A stretch of 56,068 bases of DNA from Bacillus canaveralius (GCF_002860125.1 NZ_PGVA01000034.1:1-56068); one strand, 5' to 3'; numbered from the stretch's first letter, positions 26,780 to 36,462 are shown. Notes: a model not told the origin generated them from the sequence alone. Translations and numbers: made by a program.

Positions 26780-27241
26780 ATGAAATGTCCTTCCTGCCAA
26801 AATAACAGCACGCGTGTTTTGGATTCCCGGCCCGTTGATGACAGCCGCTCGATTCGTAGAAGGCGGGAGTGTGAGGCTTGCGGTTATCGGTTTACCACAT
26901 TTGAAAAAGTGGAAGAAATTCCGCTTGTTGTTGTAAAAAAAGAAGGAACACGAGAAGAATTCAGCCGTGAAAAGATGCTGCGCGGGCTTATCAAGGCATG
27001 TGAGAAGCGGCCGGTCGAGCTCCAGCAGCTTGAGGAGATTGCCCACGATGTCGAAAAAGAGCTGCGAAGCCAGGGCGTTTCGGAAATAAAGAGCGAAGTG
27101 ATCGGTGAAATGGTGATGGACAGGCTTGCAGATGTCGATGAGGTGGCCTATGTCCGGTTTGCTTCAGTTTATCGGCAATTTAAAGATATTAATGTATTTA
27201 TTGATGAATTAAAAGAATTGATCAAACGCGAGCAGTCATAA
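26780..27241 (+). CDS. nrdR: Transcriptional repressor NrdR
   Basis: Represses ribonucleotide reductase genes in response to ATP/dATP. The protein is 153 aa. The N-terminal zinc ribbon has Cys3, Cys6, Cys31 and Cys34 (CPSC, CEAC) with the DNA-binding [17 protein letters not shown] segment; the ATP-cone spans about residues 49-139 ([20 protein letters not shown]). ATG at 26780 follows TTGGAG. It directly precedes dnaB-dnaI, as in B. subtilis, but a terminator separates them. Confidence 0.95.
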   Translation: MKCPSCQNNSTRVLDSRPVDDSRSIRRRRECEACGYRFTTFEKVEEIPLVVVKKEGTREEFSREKMLRGLIKACEKRPVELQQLEEIAHDVEKELRSQGVSEIKSEVIGEMVMDRLADVDEVAYVRFASVYRQFKDINVFIDELKELIKREQS

Positions 27242-27242
27242 G

Positions 27243-27271
27243 GAGCTGAAGGAACCCTTTAGCTCTTTTTT
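27243..27271 (+). terminator. Terminator after nrdR
   Basis: GAGCTGAAGG (27243-27252) pairs with CCTTTAGCTC (27256-27265), one G-U pair, then TTTTTT. Confidence 0.85.
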
Positions 27272-27379
27272 AAGCTTATAAGTTCAAGACATTGAAATTG
27301 ATTGGATCCGGTCTCCAGCTTTCTTTTAGCCGGGATTCTTGGAATCTACTTTGATATTATTTTTGAAGGGTTGAAGGTT

Positions 27380-28786
27380 ATGGTCCAGCATTGGCAAGAG
27401 CTTTTACCGGTTGACCGTTATGTTGTAAGGGCAAATGGCCTGCTTCATGACTTCGACCGAAAAGTGTTAACATTTTTATACCAGCCGCTCATCGGTTCTG
27501 CGTGCTTCAGTCTGTACCTGACTTTTTGGGGTGAGCTCGAAGAAAATCGGATCTGGTCAGAGTCCCAGTCCCATCATGGATTAATGACGATTATGGGGAT
27601 GGGCCTCAAGGACATTTATGAAGCGAGGCTGAAGCTTGAAGGGATCGGCTTGCTCAAAAGCTATATACGGTCTGCAAATGACAGCCGGGAATTTATATAC
27701 GAGCTTCAGCCCCCTTTGAATCCGGAACAATTCTTCCTCGATGGCATGCTCAATATCTATTTATATAGAAAAATCGGCAAAAATCAGTTTGCGCGTTTAA
27801 AAAGGGTTTTCAGTGACCAAAAGCTTCCTGCCCATGAAGAATATAAGAATATTACAAGGGCTTTTCAGGATGTCTATGCCTCTGCATCAATAGCTTCCCT
27901 GCAGCTTGATGAGGAAACTGCGAGGAGCCTCAGCGCCGACAATGGCCAGGCTTTTATAGGCAGAGCAGAACAAACCGGGATTCAAATAGATACAGAGTCT
28001 TTCAATTTTGAATTGTTGACTGCTGGATTGCAGGAATCGTTAGTACCTAAAAAAGCTTTGAACAAAAAAGTGAAAGAAGCGATCAGCAACCTGTCGTTTC
28101 TGTATGGAATCGATCCGATTCAAATGAAAAGCATTATTCTCAGCGCTGTAACGGCGGAAGATGAAATTGATATTGAAGAATTGCGCAAGGCAGCGCGGGA
28201 TTGGTACCAGTTTGAACATCAGGACAAGCTGCCGTCACTTGTTGACCGCCACCAGCCTGTTGTTCATATGACAGCAAGTGCTGAACCGAAAACGCAAGAG
28301 GAGCAGCTCGTCCACTATCTTGAAACGACTTCCCCCCGCAAGTTGTTAAAGGATATTTCCGGCGGGGCTGAACCAACGAAAACCGACTTGCAAATTATTG
28401 AAGAAGTAATGTTTCAACAAAAACTTCTTCCCGGTGTCACGAATGTGCTCATTCAATATGTGCTTCTTAAAACAAATATGAAGCTGACAAAGGGTTACAT
28501 CGAGAAAATTGCCAGCCACTGGGCAAGGAAGAAAATAAAGACCGTAAAAGAAGCAATGGAGCTGGCAATCAGCGAACACCGTCAGTATCTGGAATGGGCT
28601 GATGGTAAAAAAACCGCCGGCCAGGGAACCCAGACAAGGCGCAAGCCAATCCGGACGGAACAATTGCCTGATTGGTTTAAGGAAAATGATAGTCCGTCTG
28701 CAGCAAAAGAAGAACCGGCAATTATTCCGAACTTTGAAGAAAAAAAACGTGCACTTGAAGAGAAGCTGAAAAAGCTGAGGACATAG
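27380..28786 (+). CDS. dnaB: Replication initiation/membrane attachment protein DnaB
   Basis: Helicase-loading protein of the Bacillus type (not the DnaB helicase); it works with DnaD and DnaI at oriC and in replication restart. The protein is 468 aa (B. subtilis 472). The N-terminal segment WQELLPVDRYVVRANGLLHDFDRKVLTFLYQPLIG matches the family, and a C-terminal DnaB/DnaD-type helical domain (about 320-410) precedes a charged tail. ATG at 27380 follows GAAGG; a start at 27302 would add 26 hydrophobic residues with no ribosome site. It is followed by dnaI after 13 bp. Confidence 0.93.
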   Translation: MVQHWQELLPVDRYVVRANGLLHDFDRKVLTFLYQPLIGSACFSLYLTFWGELEENRIWSESQSHHGLMTIMGMGLKDIYEARLKLEGIGLLKSYIRSANDSREFIYELQPPLNPEQFFLDGMLNIYLYRKIGKNQFARLKRVFSDQKLPAHEEYKNITRAFQDVYASASIASLQLDEETARSLSADNGQAFIGRAEQTGIQIDTESFNFELLTAGLQESLVPKKALNKKVKEAISNLSFLYGIDPIQMKSIILSAVTAEDEIDIEELRKAARDWYQFEHQDKLPSLVDRHQPVVHMTASAEPKTQEEQLVHYLETTSPRKLLKDISGGAEPTKTDLQIIEEVMFQQKLLPGVTNVLIQYVLLKTNMKLTKGYIEKIASHWARKKIKTVKEAMELAISEHRQYLEWADGKKTAGQGTQTRRKPIRTEQLPDWFKENDSPSAAKEEPAIIPNFEEKKRALEEKLKKLRT

Positions 28787-28799
28787 GTGGTGAACAAAT

Positions 28800-29738
28800 G
28801 TGGAGAAAATTAACCAGACGATAAAAAGGCTTGCCGGAAATGAAGACTTTCAAAAACGCTATGCCTTAATGCGGGATAAAATTATGAAAAGTCCCGAGAT
28901 TAACGCTTTTCTGAGCGAGCATAGGGATGAAGTGAACGATGGAATGGTCGAAAGAAGCATGGGAAAGCTGCTTGAATACACCGATCAAAGCAAAGAATGT
29001 AATCGGTGTCCAAGCCTTGGCGGCTGTATTAATTATATGCAGGGGTATCATCCCAAACTGGTAATCGGGAGAAATGCGATCGATATCCACTATGATCGCT
29101 GCCCGAGAAAGGTGATGGAGGATGAAAAGCGCAAGAACGAAAAGCTGATTAAAAGCATGTATTTTCCAAAAGATATTTTACAAGTTTCCTTTAGTGATTT
29201 TGATCTGAAAGCCGATAATCCAGGCCGCTATACAGCTCTTGAAAAAGCGGGAGACTTTATCGCAGCCTATCAATCTGGAGAGAAAGTAAAAGGTTTATAT
29301 TTATTTGGAGAATTTGGAGTCGGAAAATCATTCCTGTTAGGGGCAATTGCCAATGAACTGGCCGCAAAAAAAATCTCCTCGATGATCGTGTTTGTGCCTG
29401 AACTGCTCAGAGAAATGAAAAATTCGATTGCTGACTCGACATTAAATGGGAAAATTGAAACGATCAAGAAGCAGCCGATTTTAATGCTCGATGATATTGG
29501 CGCTGAAACGATGTCGAGCTGGGTCAGGGACGAGGTGCTTGGTCCGATCCTGCAATATCGCATGTCCGAAAACCTGCCAACTTTCTTTACATCCAATTTC
29601 GACTTCAAGGGGCTTGAGCATCATTTAACATACAGCCAGCGCGGTGAGGAAGAAAAAATGAAAGCGCGCCGGATTATGGAACGCATCAGATTTTTGGCTG
29701 AGCCTATCATGCTTGACGGTGAGAACCGAAGAAAATAA
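28800..29738 (+). CDS. dnaI: Primosomal protein DnaI (helicase loader)
   Basis: AAA+ ATPase that loads the replicative helicase DnaC. The protein is 312 aa. The N-terminal domain (about 1-130) contains a zinc-binding cluster with CNRCPSLGGC and a later RCPR; Walker A is GEFGVGKS at 170-177, Walker B is PILMLDDIG, and the sensor/arginine region is RRIMERIRFLAEP. GTG at 28800 is preceded by AGGTGGTGA; the overlapping ATG at 28798 is in another frame that stops at once. Pairs with dnaB as one operon. Confidence 0.95.
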   Translation: MEKINQTIKRLAGNEDFQKRYALMRDKIMKSPEINAFLSEHRDEVNDGMVERSMGKLLEYTDQSKECNRCPSLGGCINYMQGYHPKLVIGRNAIDIHYDRCPRKVMEDEKRKNEKLIKSMYFPKDILQVSFSDFDLKADNPGRYTALEKAGDFIAAYQSGEKVKGLYLFGEFGVGKSFLLGAIANELAAKKISSMIVFVPELLREMKNSIADSTLNGKIETIKKQPILMLDDIGAETMSSWVRDEVLGPILQYRMSENLPTFFTSNFDFKGLEHHLTYSQRGEEEKMKARRIMERIRFLAEPIMLDGENRRK

Positions 29739-29745
29739 TGTATTC

Positions 29746-29775
29746 AACCACCTGTTACTTAAGGTGGTTTTTTTA
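29746..29775 (+). terminator. Terminator after dnaI
   Basis: AACCACCT (29746-29753) pairs with AGGTGGTT (29762-29769), then a T-tract. Confidence 0.9.
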
Positions 29776-29882
29776 TCTAAACGGATCAGAAAATCACTAA
29801 GGACTTTCGGCGTGCTTGCTTCTATTTTGTCCCTGTTCCCCATATACATAAAATTAGAGATTTTGATATAGGGGGGATTTGG

Positions 29883-30752
29883 TTGTTTGAGATCATCTTC
29901 CAAAAACAAGAGGATGCAAAAGGACTTATTAAATATTTACAGCGGCATTTATCCTCCGAGTCCGGAAAAATAAATCTTCTTTTTGAAGATCCACATATAA
30001 TTAAGCTTACGGCAGAAGCGAATGCGGACATTATTTTAGCGGATGTGAAACAGGCTTTCTATGAATTTATTATTTATTGGAAACGGGAGCAATGGTTCCG
30101 GACGATTTTAGCAGAAAACTATTTTTTTAATGACACCGAGGAACAGTCGCAAATCATGGAAATTATTTATTCGATTTTGGACGGGAATCGTGAGGAACTA
30201 GCGGTCCTGCTTCAGGATACGAACGAGGAGAATATATTGAAGGAAGCTATGGATGACCTTTTTCAAAAAAATCTATCCTTTTCATTCGATTCTTTTGTGA
30301 AATTTCGGCTCAGGCCCTATCTGGATTGTCTTGAGAAGTATGTGGAAATCTCCATCGACGAATACAAAATGGAGCAGGAGTACCAAATATTTATTCAGAC
30401 ATTAAGAGATTTTTTGGCAGAACGGGAGATGAAAATTCGACGGCTTCACCTGCTCATTAACGATGGATCTGCTTTTTTTGACGAGCATTTTTACGAAATC
30501 AAACGGGCCGACCTGGTTAGAATGATCGATCGAAAGCTGCTCTTTAATCATCCAGTTTATGTGGATTCAGTCACGATTGCGCCATTGCTTTCGATTGCCC
30601 CGGCCATGATCTTTCTTTACACGGAAGATCGTGATGAGCCGCTAGTCCGCACGATCTGCAACATATTTGAGGAAAGGGTTACGATTCAGGCAGTCGCCGA
30701 CTTTAATGATCGAAAAAGCTTCCTGCCCTATACGGCTGAAGAAAAAATGTAA
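29883..30752 (+). CDS. ytxC: Sporulation protein YtxC
   Basis: A 289-aa protein of the YtxC family, annotated as a putative sporulation protein in Bacillus; molecular function unknown. No membrane helix is evident. Recognisable stretches are RDFLAEREMKIRRLHLLINDGSAFFDEHFYEI and RLRPYLDCLEKYVEISIDEYKMEQEYQIFIQTL. TTG at 29883 follows GGGGGG at a good distance. It lies between dnaI and thrS as in B. subtilis. No obvious sporulation promoter could be assigned. Confidence 0.85.
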   Translation: MFEIIFQKQEDAKGLIKYLQRHLSSESGKINLLFEDPHIIKLTAEANADIILADVKQAFYEFIIYWKREQWFRTILAENYFFNDTEEQSQIMEIIYSILDGNREELAVLLQDTNEENILKEAMDDLFQKNLSFSFDSFVKFRLRPYLDCLEKYVEISIDEYKMEQEYQIFIQTLRDFLAEREMKIRRLHLLINDGSAFFDEHFYEIKRADLVRMIDRKLLFNHPVYVDSVTIAPLLSIAPAMIFLYTEDRDEPLVRTICNIFEERVTIQAVADFNDRKSFLPYTAEEKM

Positions 30753-30762
30753 TAAGAACCTC

Positions 30763-30791
30763 TTGCTTTTGAAAAAAATACCCTCTATAAT
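30763..30791 (+). promoter_or_regulatory. thrS promoter
   Basis: TTGCTT (30763-30768), 17-bp spacer, TATAAT (30786-30791); transcription start near 30797. Confidence 0.8.
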
Positions 30792-30796
30792 TACGT

Positions 30797-31092
30797 ACAT
30801 AAAATCATTCGTAAAAGTAATGATGAGGACAAGGGTATTCGGTTACGGTTACCAGAGAGGGAAGACACGGCTGCAATTTTCCCAACACGGACCTGATGCT
30901 TACCGCCTCTGAACTTCGGCCATGAACATGATCGGGAAGAGCACGTCTGTTTCCTTGATCCAAAAAGTATTGGCTGACGGCTAAAACCGTTATTTTTCCA
31001 GAGATATATTTTCAATTGCTGAAAATATGAAATTGGGTGGAACCGCGTGTATAAAACTCGTCCCTGTTACAGGGATGGGTTTTTTTATTTTT
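30797..31092 (+). promoter_or_regulatory. T-box leader of thrS
   Basis: tRNA-sensing leader. The stem I region begins with GATGAGGACAAGG and contains AGAGAGGG. The T-box core GGGTGGAACCGCG is at 31035-31047, and the competing terminator is ACTCGTCCCTG/CAGGGATGGGT (31056-31066 with 31070-31080) plus a T-tract. Uncharged tRNA-Thr should favour the antiterminator. ACC triplets occur at two plausible places, so I did not fix the specifier codon. Confidence 0.9.
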
Positions 31093-31232
31093 ACACAGAT
31101 AGCGTTTTGGGAACTGGCATAAATCCCGGTTCCAGCGTTGTTTCACTGCGTCCATTAAGTTTGCGAAAAAGCGACTTGACCGGGCGATAGTCTGAACAGG
31201 CGCTTACGCAGTTTAGAAAAGGAGGAAGAGTC

Positions 31233-33164
31233 ATGTCAGATGTTGTGAAATTAACCTTTCCTGATGGAGCCGTAAAGGAGTTTTCCAAAGGAACGACAAC
31301 CGAAGAAGTTGCTGCCTCAATCAGTCCGGGACTGAAGAAAAAAGCGATTGCCGGTAAATTAGATGGCCAATTGTATGATCTTCGCCGTCCAATCGAGGAA
31401 GATGGGGCAATCGAAATTGTTACAGCGGACAGTGAAGACGCGCTTGAAATTCTTCGGCACAGCACTGCCCATTTAATGGCCCAGGCGATCAAGCGCCTTT
31501 ATAAAGATGTCAAACTCGGCGTCGGCCCGGTTATTGACGGCGGCTTTTACTATGATATTGATATGGAGGAATCGTTAACACCGGAGGATCTCCCGTTGAT
31601 TGAAAAAGAAATGGCCAAGATCGTCAATGAGAACATTGAGATTGTCCGCAAGGAAGTAAGCCGCAATGAGGCTGTACAACTCTTTAAAGAAATCGATGAT
31701 GAATATAAGCTGGAGCTAATTGAGGCGATCCCTCAACATGAAACTGTGACTATTTATGAACAGGGCGAATTTTTCGATCTATGCCGCGGCGTGCATATGC
31801 CATCGACCGGCAAATTGAAGGAGTTCAAACTGTTGAGCATTGCCGGGGCGTACTGGCGCGGAAACAGCGATAATAAGATGCTCCAGCGCATTTACGGAAC
31901 TGCTTTCTTTAAAAAGGAAGACCTTCAAGAGCATTTGCGCTTGTTGGAAGAAGCAAAAGAGCGCGATCACCGCAAGCTCGGCAAAGAGTTAAGTTTATTT
32001 ACAAACTCACAGCTGGTCGGCCAGGGCCTGCCGCTATGGCTGCCAAAAGGCGCAACCATCCGCCGGATTATCGAGCGCTATATTGTCGATAAGGAACAAC
32101 GTCTAGGCTATGATCATGTGTACACTCCGATCATGGGCAGCGTCGACCTTTATAAGACTTCCGGCCACTGGGATCATTATCAAGAAGATATGTTCCCTGT
32201 CATGGATATGGACAATGAGCAGCTTGTGCTGCGGCCGATGAACTGTCCGCACCATATGATGATTTATAAAAATGCCATCCACAGCTACCGTGAGCTGCCA
32301 ATTCGGATTGCCGAGCTCGGCATGATGCACCGTTACGAGATGTCCGGAGCATTGTCCGGTCTGCAGCGTGTTCGGGGGATGACCTTAAATGATGCTCATA
32401 TCTTTGTCCGCCCTGACCAAATTAAAGAGGAATTTAAACGGGTTGTCCGGTTAGTGCTGGAGGTTTACAAAGACTTTAATATCGATGATTATTCGTTTCG
32501 GCTATCGTACCGGGATCCAGCGGACACTGAAAAATATTTTGATGACGATGAAATGTGGGAAAAAGCTCAGGCAATGCTGAAAGAAGCGATGGATGAGCTG
32601 GGTGTCGATTACTTCGAAGCTGAAGGCGAAGCAGCATTCTACGGACCTAAATTGGACGTTCAAGTAAAAACAGCGCTCGGTAAGGATGAAACTTTATCGA
32701 CTGTCCAGTTGGATTTCTTGCTGCCTGAGCGCTTTGATCTTTCTTATATTGGCGAGGATGGAAAGCAGCACCGCCCAGTTGTGATCCACCGCGGGGTCGT
32801 TTCGACAATGGAACGCTTTGTTGCCTTCTTAATCGAAGAATATAAAGGAGCTTTCCCAACATGGCTCGCGCCTGTCCAAGTCCAGGTCATTCCTGTGTCC
32901 CCGGATATTCATTTCGATTATGCCCAGCAGGTACAGGAGCAGCTGCGGGCAGAAGGCTTTCGCGTTGAGCTTGACGAACGCAATGAAAAAATCGGCTACA
33001 AAATCCGCGAAGCGCAAATGCAAAAAATCCCATATATGCTCGTAGTTGGCGATAAAGAAGTCGAAGAAAAGGCGGTCAACGTCCGCAAGTATGGCGAGCA
33101 AAAGTCTGAAACAGTTGAATTTGAAAGCTTTATTGAAGGTTTGAAGGATGAAGTGAAGCTGTAA
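31233..33164 (+). CDS. thrS: Threonyl-tRNA synthetase
   Basis: Charges tRNA-Thr. The protein is 643 aa. Domains in order: TGS (about 1-62), second additional editing domain with [15 protein letters not shown] and the later HMPSTG region, class II catalytic core with zinc-binding [11 protein letters not shown], motif 2 [18 protein letters not shown] and motif 3 [18 protein letters not shown], then the anticodon-binding domain ([15 protein letters not shown]). ATG follows AAGGAGGAA. Controlled by the T-box leader just upstream. Confidence 0.97.
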   Translation: MSDVVKLTFPDGAVKEFSKGTTTEEVAASISPGLKKKAIAGKLDGQLYDLRRPIEEDGAIEIVTADSEDALEILRHSTAHLMAQAIKRLYKDVKLGVGPVIDGGFYYDIDMEESLTPEDLPLIEKEMAKIVNENIEIVRKEVSRNEAVQLFKEIDDEYKLELIEAIPQHETVTIYEQGEFFDLCRGVHMPSTGKLKEFKLLSIAGAYWRGNSDNKMLQRIYGTAFFKKEDLQEHLRLLEEAKERDHRKLGKELSLFTNSQLVGQGLPLWLPKGATIRRIIERYIVDKEQRLGYDHVYTPIMGSVDLYKTSGHWDHYQEDMFPVMDMDNEQLVLRPMNCPHHMMIYKNAIHSYRELPIRIAELGMMHRYEMSGALSGLQRVRGMTLNDAHIFVRPDQIKEEFKRVVRLVLEVYKDFNIDDYSFRLSYRDPADTEKYFDDDEMWEKAQAMLKEAMDELGVDYFEAEGEAAFYGPKLDVQVKTALGKDETLSTVQLDFLLPERFDLSYIGEDGKQHRPVVIHRGVVSTMERFVAFLIEEYKGAFPTWLAPVQVQVIPVSPDIHFDYAQQVQEQLRAEGFRVELDERNEKIGYKIREAQMQKIPYMLVVGDKEVEEKAVNVRKYGEQKSETVEFESFIEGLKDEVKL

Positions 33165-33179
33165 AAGTGCTGTCAAACA

Positions 33180-33207
33180 GGGAGGCTGGAACCACAGCCT
33201 CTCTTTC
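33180..33207 (+). terminator. Terminator after thrS
   Basis: GGGAGGCTG (33180-33188) pairs with CAGCCTCTC (33195-33203); short TTTC tail. Confidence 0.75.
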
Positions 33208-33346
33208 ACTGTGAGCGTTTCAGGCGTTTCGCTTAATGAATGGCGATGTCCGCTGAATTAAAAGAGAGATGTATATATTAAAAATAGCTTGCAAGCTCAC
33301 TTTAATTTTGGTAAGATTCTCTTTGTTGCAAAAAAAAGTAGCTCAT

Positions 33347-33375
33347 TTGACATTCATAGATGAATTTGTTATAGT
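33347..33375 (+). promoter_or_regulatory. infC operon promoter
   Basis: TTGACA (33347-33352), 17-bp spacer, TATAGT (33370-33375); start near 33382. Confidence 0.88.
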
Positions 33376-33381
33376 TATTTA

Positions 33382-33671
33382 GGTAAATTGAATACGACTT
33401 TGTGGAAAAGAAGAAGCACCCGCTTCTCACCTGATTGACGCTTATGCAGTTGGCAGGTCTTACGTGAAACTTTTTGTTTCTTACTGAATTCGTAAGTGTG
33501 GGTGTGTTCACCTGCACTTTTTTATTTGTAAAAACACGAAGCAGCAGCCCGTGCTGCAGCAACTTACCGATTCAACCTGTCCCAAACACCCGGGATTCGG
33601 TGAAGTGAGATCATGGATAATTCTTGACCCAAATGTTTGTATTCGTTATTAAACCCTGGAGGTGTCTAACT
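33382..33671 (+). promoter_or_regulatory. L20-type autoregulatory leader of infC-rpmI-rplT
   Basis: A ~290-nt leader with no gene. GAAGC/GCTTC, ACCTG/CAGGT and CTTACG/CGTAAG (33459-33464 with 33491-33496) precede a terminator, AAGTGTGGGTG/CACCTGCACTT (33494-33504 with 33509-33519) with TTTTTT. The CTTACG/CGTAAG helix shares bases with the terminator arm, so they exclude each other. In B. subtilis ribosomal protein L20 binds this kind of leader and favours termination. Further hairpins (GCAGCA/TGCTGC) follow the terminator. Confidence 0.82.
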
Positions 33672-34187
33672 ATTAGCAAAGACATGTTGTTAAACGAGGG
33701 CATTCGCGCCCGTGAAGTTCGTCTCATTGACCAAAATGGCGAGCAATTGGGAATTAAATCAAAGAATGAAGCACTCGAAATTGCTACGCGCGTAAATCTT
33801 GATGTAGTTCTTGTTGCACCGAATGCAAAGCCTCCTGTAGCCCGCATCATGGACTATGGAAAGTTTAAGTTCGAGCAGCAGAAGAAAGACAAAGAAGCTC
33901 GCAAAAATCAAAAAATTATTAATATCAAAGAAGTTCGTTTAAGCCCGACCATTGATGAACATGATTTTAATACAAAGCTTCGCAATGCTATAAAATTCCT
34001 TGAAAAAGGCGATAAAGTAAAAGCGTCGATCCGATTCAAAGGACGCGCGATTACTCATAAGGAAATTGGCCAGCGAGTCCTAATTCGTTTCGCACAAGCT
34101 TGCACTGAAGTTGCAACGGTTGAATCGCATCCAAAAATGGACGGCCGAAGCATGTTCATGGTCCTTGCACCTAAAAACGACAAGTAA
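33672..34187 (+). CDS. infC: Translation initiation factor IF-3
   Basis: Binds the 30S subunit and checks start-codon choice. The protein is 171 aa. It begins [28 protein letters not shown] and carries [27 protein letters not shown] in the linker region and [22 protein letters not shown] in the C-terminal domain. I place the start at ATT 33672: GGAGGTG (33658-33664) is 7 nt before it and ISKD is the family N-terminus. ATT starts in infC are a known feature that lets IF-3 limit its own synthesis. ATG at 33684 is the first canonical codon, but it would drop conserved residues. Confidence 0.95.
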   Translation: MSKDMLLNEGIRAREVRLIDQNGEQLGIKSKNEALEIATRVNLDVVLVAPNAKPPVARIMDYGKFKFEQQKKDKEARKNQKIINIKEVRLSPTIDEHDFNTKLRNAIKFLEKGDKVKASIRFKGRAITHKEIGQRVLIRFAQACTEVATVESHPKMDGRSMFMVLAPKNDK

Positions 34188-34202
34188 GAGGAGGAATCCC
34201 AA

Positions 34203-34403
34203 ATGCCAAAAATGAAAACACACCGCGGCGCTGCTAAGCGTTTCAAGAAGACTGGATCTGGTAAACTAAAACGTTCGCACGCTTATACAAGCCACTTATT
34301 CGCTAACAAATCTACAAAAGCAAAGCGTAAACTTCGCAAAGCAACTCTTGTTTCTAAAGGCGATTTCAAACGCATTCGTCATTTATTAGACAACATTAAG
34401 TAA
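34203..34403 (+). CDS. rpmI: 50S ribosomal protein L35
   Basis: Large-subunit ribosomal protein, 66 aa, highly basic: [20 protein letters not shown] then [23 protein letters not shown] at 34203 follows AGAGGAGG. Middle gene of the infC-rpmI-rplT operon, 15 bp after infC and 25 bp before rplT, controlled by the upstream L20 leader. Confidence 0.97.
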   Translation: MPKMKTHRGAAKRFKKTGSGKLKRSHAYTSHLFANKSTKAKRKLRKATLVSKGDFKRIRHLLDNIK

Positions 34404-34428
34404 TTTCCGATAATAGGAGGGAAAATAA

Positions 34429-34788
34429 ATGCCACGTGTAAAAGGCGGTACAGTTACCCGCAAACGTCGTAAAAAAGTTCTTAAATTAGCCAAAGGTTAT
34501 TATGGTTCAAAACATACATTATATAAAGTAGCTAACCAACAAGTAATGAAATCTCTGATGTATGCATTCCGCGATCGTCGCCAGAAAAAGCGCGACTTCC
34601 GCAAACTATGGATTACTCGTATCAATGCAGCTGCTCGTATTAACGGCCTTTCTTACAGCCGTTTAATGCACGGATTAAAGCTTGCTGGTATCGATGTAAA
34701 CCGCAAAATGCTTGCTGAACTGGCTGTTAGCGATGACAAAGCATTTGCTGAATTAGCAAACACTGCAAAGCAGCAATTCAGTAAATAA
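34429..34788 (+). CDS. rplT: 50S ribosomal protein L20
   Basis: Early-assembly large-subunit protein and the operon's autoregulator, 119 aa. The N-terminal RNA-binding extension is [32 protein letters not shown]; the globular C-terminal part has [43 protein letters not shown] follows TAGGAGGGA. A terminator comes straight after. Confidence 0.97.
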   Translation: MPRVKGGTVTRKRRKKVLKLAKGYYGSKHTLYKVANQQVMKSLMYAFRDRRQKKRDFRKLWITRINAAARINGLSYSRLMHGLKLAGIDVNRKMLAELAVSDDKAFAELANTAKQQFSK

Positions 34789-34810
34789 TTATTGACATCG
34801 ATTCAGTTTC

Positions 34811-34845
34811 AAGCCATTCTCTAAGGAGGATGGCTTTTAATTTTT
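34811..34845 (+). terminator. Terminator after rplT
   Basis: AAGCCATTC (34811-34819) pairs with GGATGGCTT (34828-34836), with a T-rich tail. Confidence 0.85.
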
Positions 34846-34861
34846 TATAGGAGTATATCGG

Positions 34862-35125
34862 ATGGAAAATTTTTGGTTAGTTGCTTTGTTAGGAGTTAGC
34901 CTGATCGGGTTATTTTTAATGGGATATGATAAAAGGCGGGCCCAAAAAGGTGAGTATCGAATCAGTGAAAAAACTTTATGGACTTGCGCTGTTCTCGGTG
35001 GAGCTTTCGGTATGACAGTCGGCATGTATGCGTTCAGGCATAAGACGAAGCATTGGCAGTTTAAGCTCGGCTTGCCGCTGCTGGCACTTATCGAGATGTT
35101 TCTTCTGGTTCAAGCCGCTATGTAA
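34862..35125 (+). CDS. ysdA: DUF1294 family membrane protein YsdA
   Basis: An 87-aa integral membrane protein of the DUF1294 family, function unknown. The family core is visible: LFLMGYDKRRAQKGEYRISEKTLWTCAVLGGAFGMTVGMYAFRHKTKHWQFKLG, between hydrophobic segments at about 4-21 and 66-85. ATG at 34862 follows TAGGAG. The same neighbour of rplT as in B. subtilis; the terminator between them suggests partly separate expression. Confidence 0.88.
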   Translation: MENFWLVALLGVSLIGLFLMGYDKRRAQKGEYRISEKTLWTCAVLGGAFGMTVGMYAFRHKTKHWQFKLGLPLLALIEMFLLVQAAM

Positions 35126-35146
35126 CTCTTGTAATTTGTCAGTGTG

Positions 35147-35184
35147 AAAATAGCCTGATTCCAATTTGGAATCAGGCTATTTTC
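35147..35184. terminator. Bidirectional terminator after ysdA
   Basis: TAGCCTGATTCCAA pairs with TTGGAATCAGGCTA, with an A-run on the left and a T-run on the right. Confidence 0.9.
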
Positions 35185-35312
35185 AACTACCGTGGAAAAA
35201 TTCAGCATTTAATTCTCCGAAGCATTACCTGCCAATCTTTTCGGTAATATCGTTCCTGTCCTTCCCATAAGCTTTATTATCATCAAGACAAACAGCAGAA
35301 GCGGGTGAAAGC

Positions 35313-35903
35313 ATGGAAGATAAATGGTCTTTTCTTTTCGTTCTCGTTGAAACAGGAGGGATTTTTGCACCGCTTGCCTTTGTTGCTTTTCATTTATTGC
35401 GACCGTTCCTGTTTATTCCGGTTGTCGTTGTCTGTGCGGCTGGCGGGGTTCTTTTCGGGACTGTGTGGGGCACGATCTTTTCGTTGATGGGCCTGATGCT
35501 TGTCAGTTTATTTTTCTATTTTTTCATCGGGAAAATGCCGGGAACCCATCGGAAGTTGACCAATGTCAAGCGTAAATGGTTTGGCGAATACCGCAATTTG
35601 ACGGTTGGCCAAGTTGCCGTATTGCGGGTCATTCCCTTTGTTCATTATCATCTGTTAAGCTTTTGCCTGCTTGAGCGAACAAAAACGTTTCAAGAATATA
35701 TAAAAGGCTCATTCTTAAGCAATTTACCGCTCGCATTGTTTTATACTATTTTTGGTGAATTCATCAGCCGCTTTACTCCGGTGCTGGTTGCGATCATTCT
35801 CTTTTCGCTTGCGATTCTCGTCTATATTTTGCGGGAAAAAGTAACGGTGATTAAGTGGAAGGAATTTTTCAATATCGCTGTAAAAAAACAACGTCCGGAG
35901 TGA
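35313..35903 (+). CDS. VTT/TVP38-type membrane protein (DedA-like superfamily)
   Basis: A 196-aa protein with about five membrane helices, of the TVP38/TMEM64 (SNARE-associated, VTT) superfamily that includes DedA proteins, which have been linked to lipid carrier flipping and membrane homeostasis. Typical features are FLFIPVVVVCAAGGVLFGTVWGTIFSLMG (the F/Y-x-x-G-x-x-x-G loop) and LTVGQVAVLRVIPFVHYHLLSFCLLERTKTFQEYIKGSFLSNLP. ATG follows AGCGGGTGAA. Convergent with ysdB. Confidence 0.82.
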   Translation: MEDKWSFLFVLVETGGIFAPLAFVAFHLLRPFLFIPVVVVCAAGGVLFGTVWGTIFSLMGLMLVSLFFYFFIGKMPGTHRKLTNVKRKWFGEYRNLTVGQVAVLRVIPFVHYHLLSFCLLERTKTFQEYIKGSFLSNLPLALFYTIFGEFISRFTPVLVAIILFSLAILVYILREKVTVIKWKEFFNIAVKKQRPE

Positions 35904-35917
35904 ACGTTGGTTTTAAC
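35889..35917 (+). terminator. Probable terminator of the VTT-family gene
   Basis: CAACGT (35889-35894) pairs with ACGTTG (35904-35909), followed by GTTTTAAC; it overlaps the stop codon. Confidence 0.5.
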
Positions 35918-35922
35918 AAATA

Positions 35923-36330
35923 TTAAATCGTTTCGCCAGGGGACTGGCTTTTTTTCAAAAATTCCTTTATGGGGCTTTTCCAATCGATCTGGCTGTTTGG
36001 ATAAATCTCATGAATGTCTTCCTCAATAAAAAGAAAATCATCCCGCGTCATTCCCTTTAAGGCAGCTGTACTTTTTGGCCAAATGAAAATGGATACAATC
36101 TCAAAAGCATTGTCGGTCGTTCCCAAATATTTTTCACCTTCGAATAAGACACCTTTATAGGTGATCAGGAAATTTTTACGGACATTATTGGCATCATCCA
36201 GTAAAAAATAGCGTTTCTGCTCGTGAGCAAGCTCAAGCTTCCGCTTTGGATTCAACAAATACTTAATGGACCTGTAAATAATGAAGATAATGAGTGCAAA
36301 TAATATGAAGCGCAGAAGCCACATCATCAT
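35923..36330 (-). CDS. ysdB: YsdB, sigma-W-type membrane-associated protein
   Basis: A 135-aa protein with one N-terminal membrane helix (MWLLRFILFALIIFIIYRSIKYLL) and a cytoplasmic part with NPKRKLELAHEQKRYFLLDDANNVRKNFLITYKGVLFEGEKYLGTTDNAFEIVSIFIWP, closely matching B. subtilis YsdB, which belongs to the sigma-W envelope-stress regulon there. Molecular function unknown. Three ATGs in tandem at the start (36330, 36327, 36324) after GGAGGGG; the first is used here. Reads opposite to its neighbours. Confidence 0.88.
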   Translation of the reverse strand: MMMWLLRFILFALIIFIIYRSIKYLLNPKRKLELAHEQKRYFLLDDANNVRKNFLITYKGVLFEGEKYLGTTDNAFEIVSIFIWPKSTAALKGMTRDDFLFIEEDIHEIYPNSQIDWKSPIKEFLKKSQSPGETI

Positions 36331-36462
36331 AAAGCCCCTCCATGATTATTTTTCTTATTTACGGATGAACATAAAAAAAGTTTCATCCTTTTTTTGTTTT
36401 GATATAATTTTTTTAGGATACCCGTTTTGGGGAATTATAAGAAGGAAGGGAAATCACGAGCT

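Noticed and set aside
27302-27379. Longer start for dnaB
   Set aside because: No ribosome site before 27302 and the added residues are hydrophobic, unlike the DnaB N-terminus.
33286-33297. 12-bp palindrome AGCTTGCAAGCT upstream of the infC promoter
   Set aside because: Perfect but composed of common AGCTT motifs and about 50 bp upstream of the -35; no known factor fits, so I did not list it as a site.
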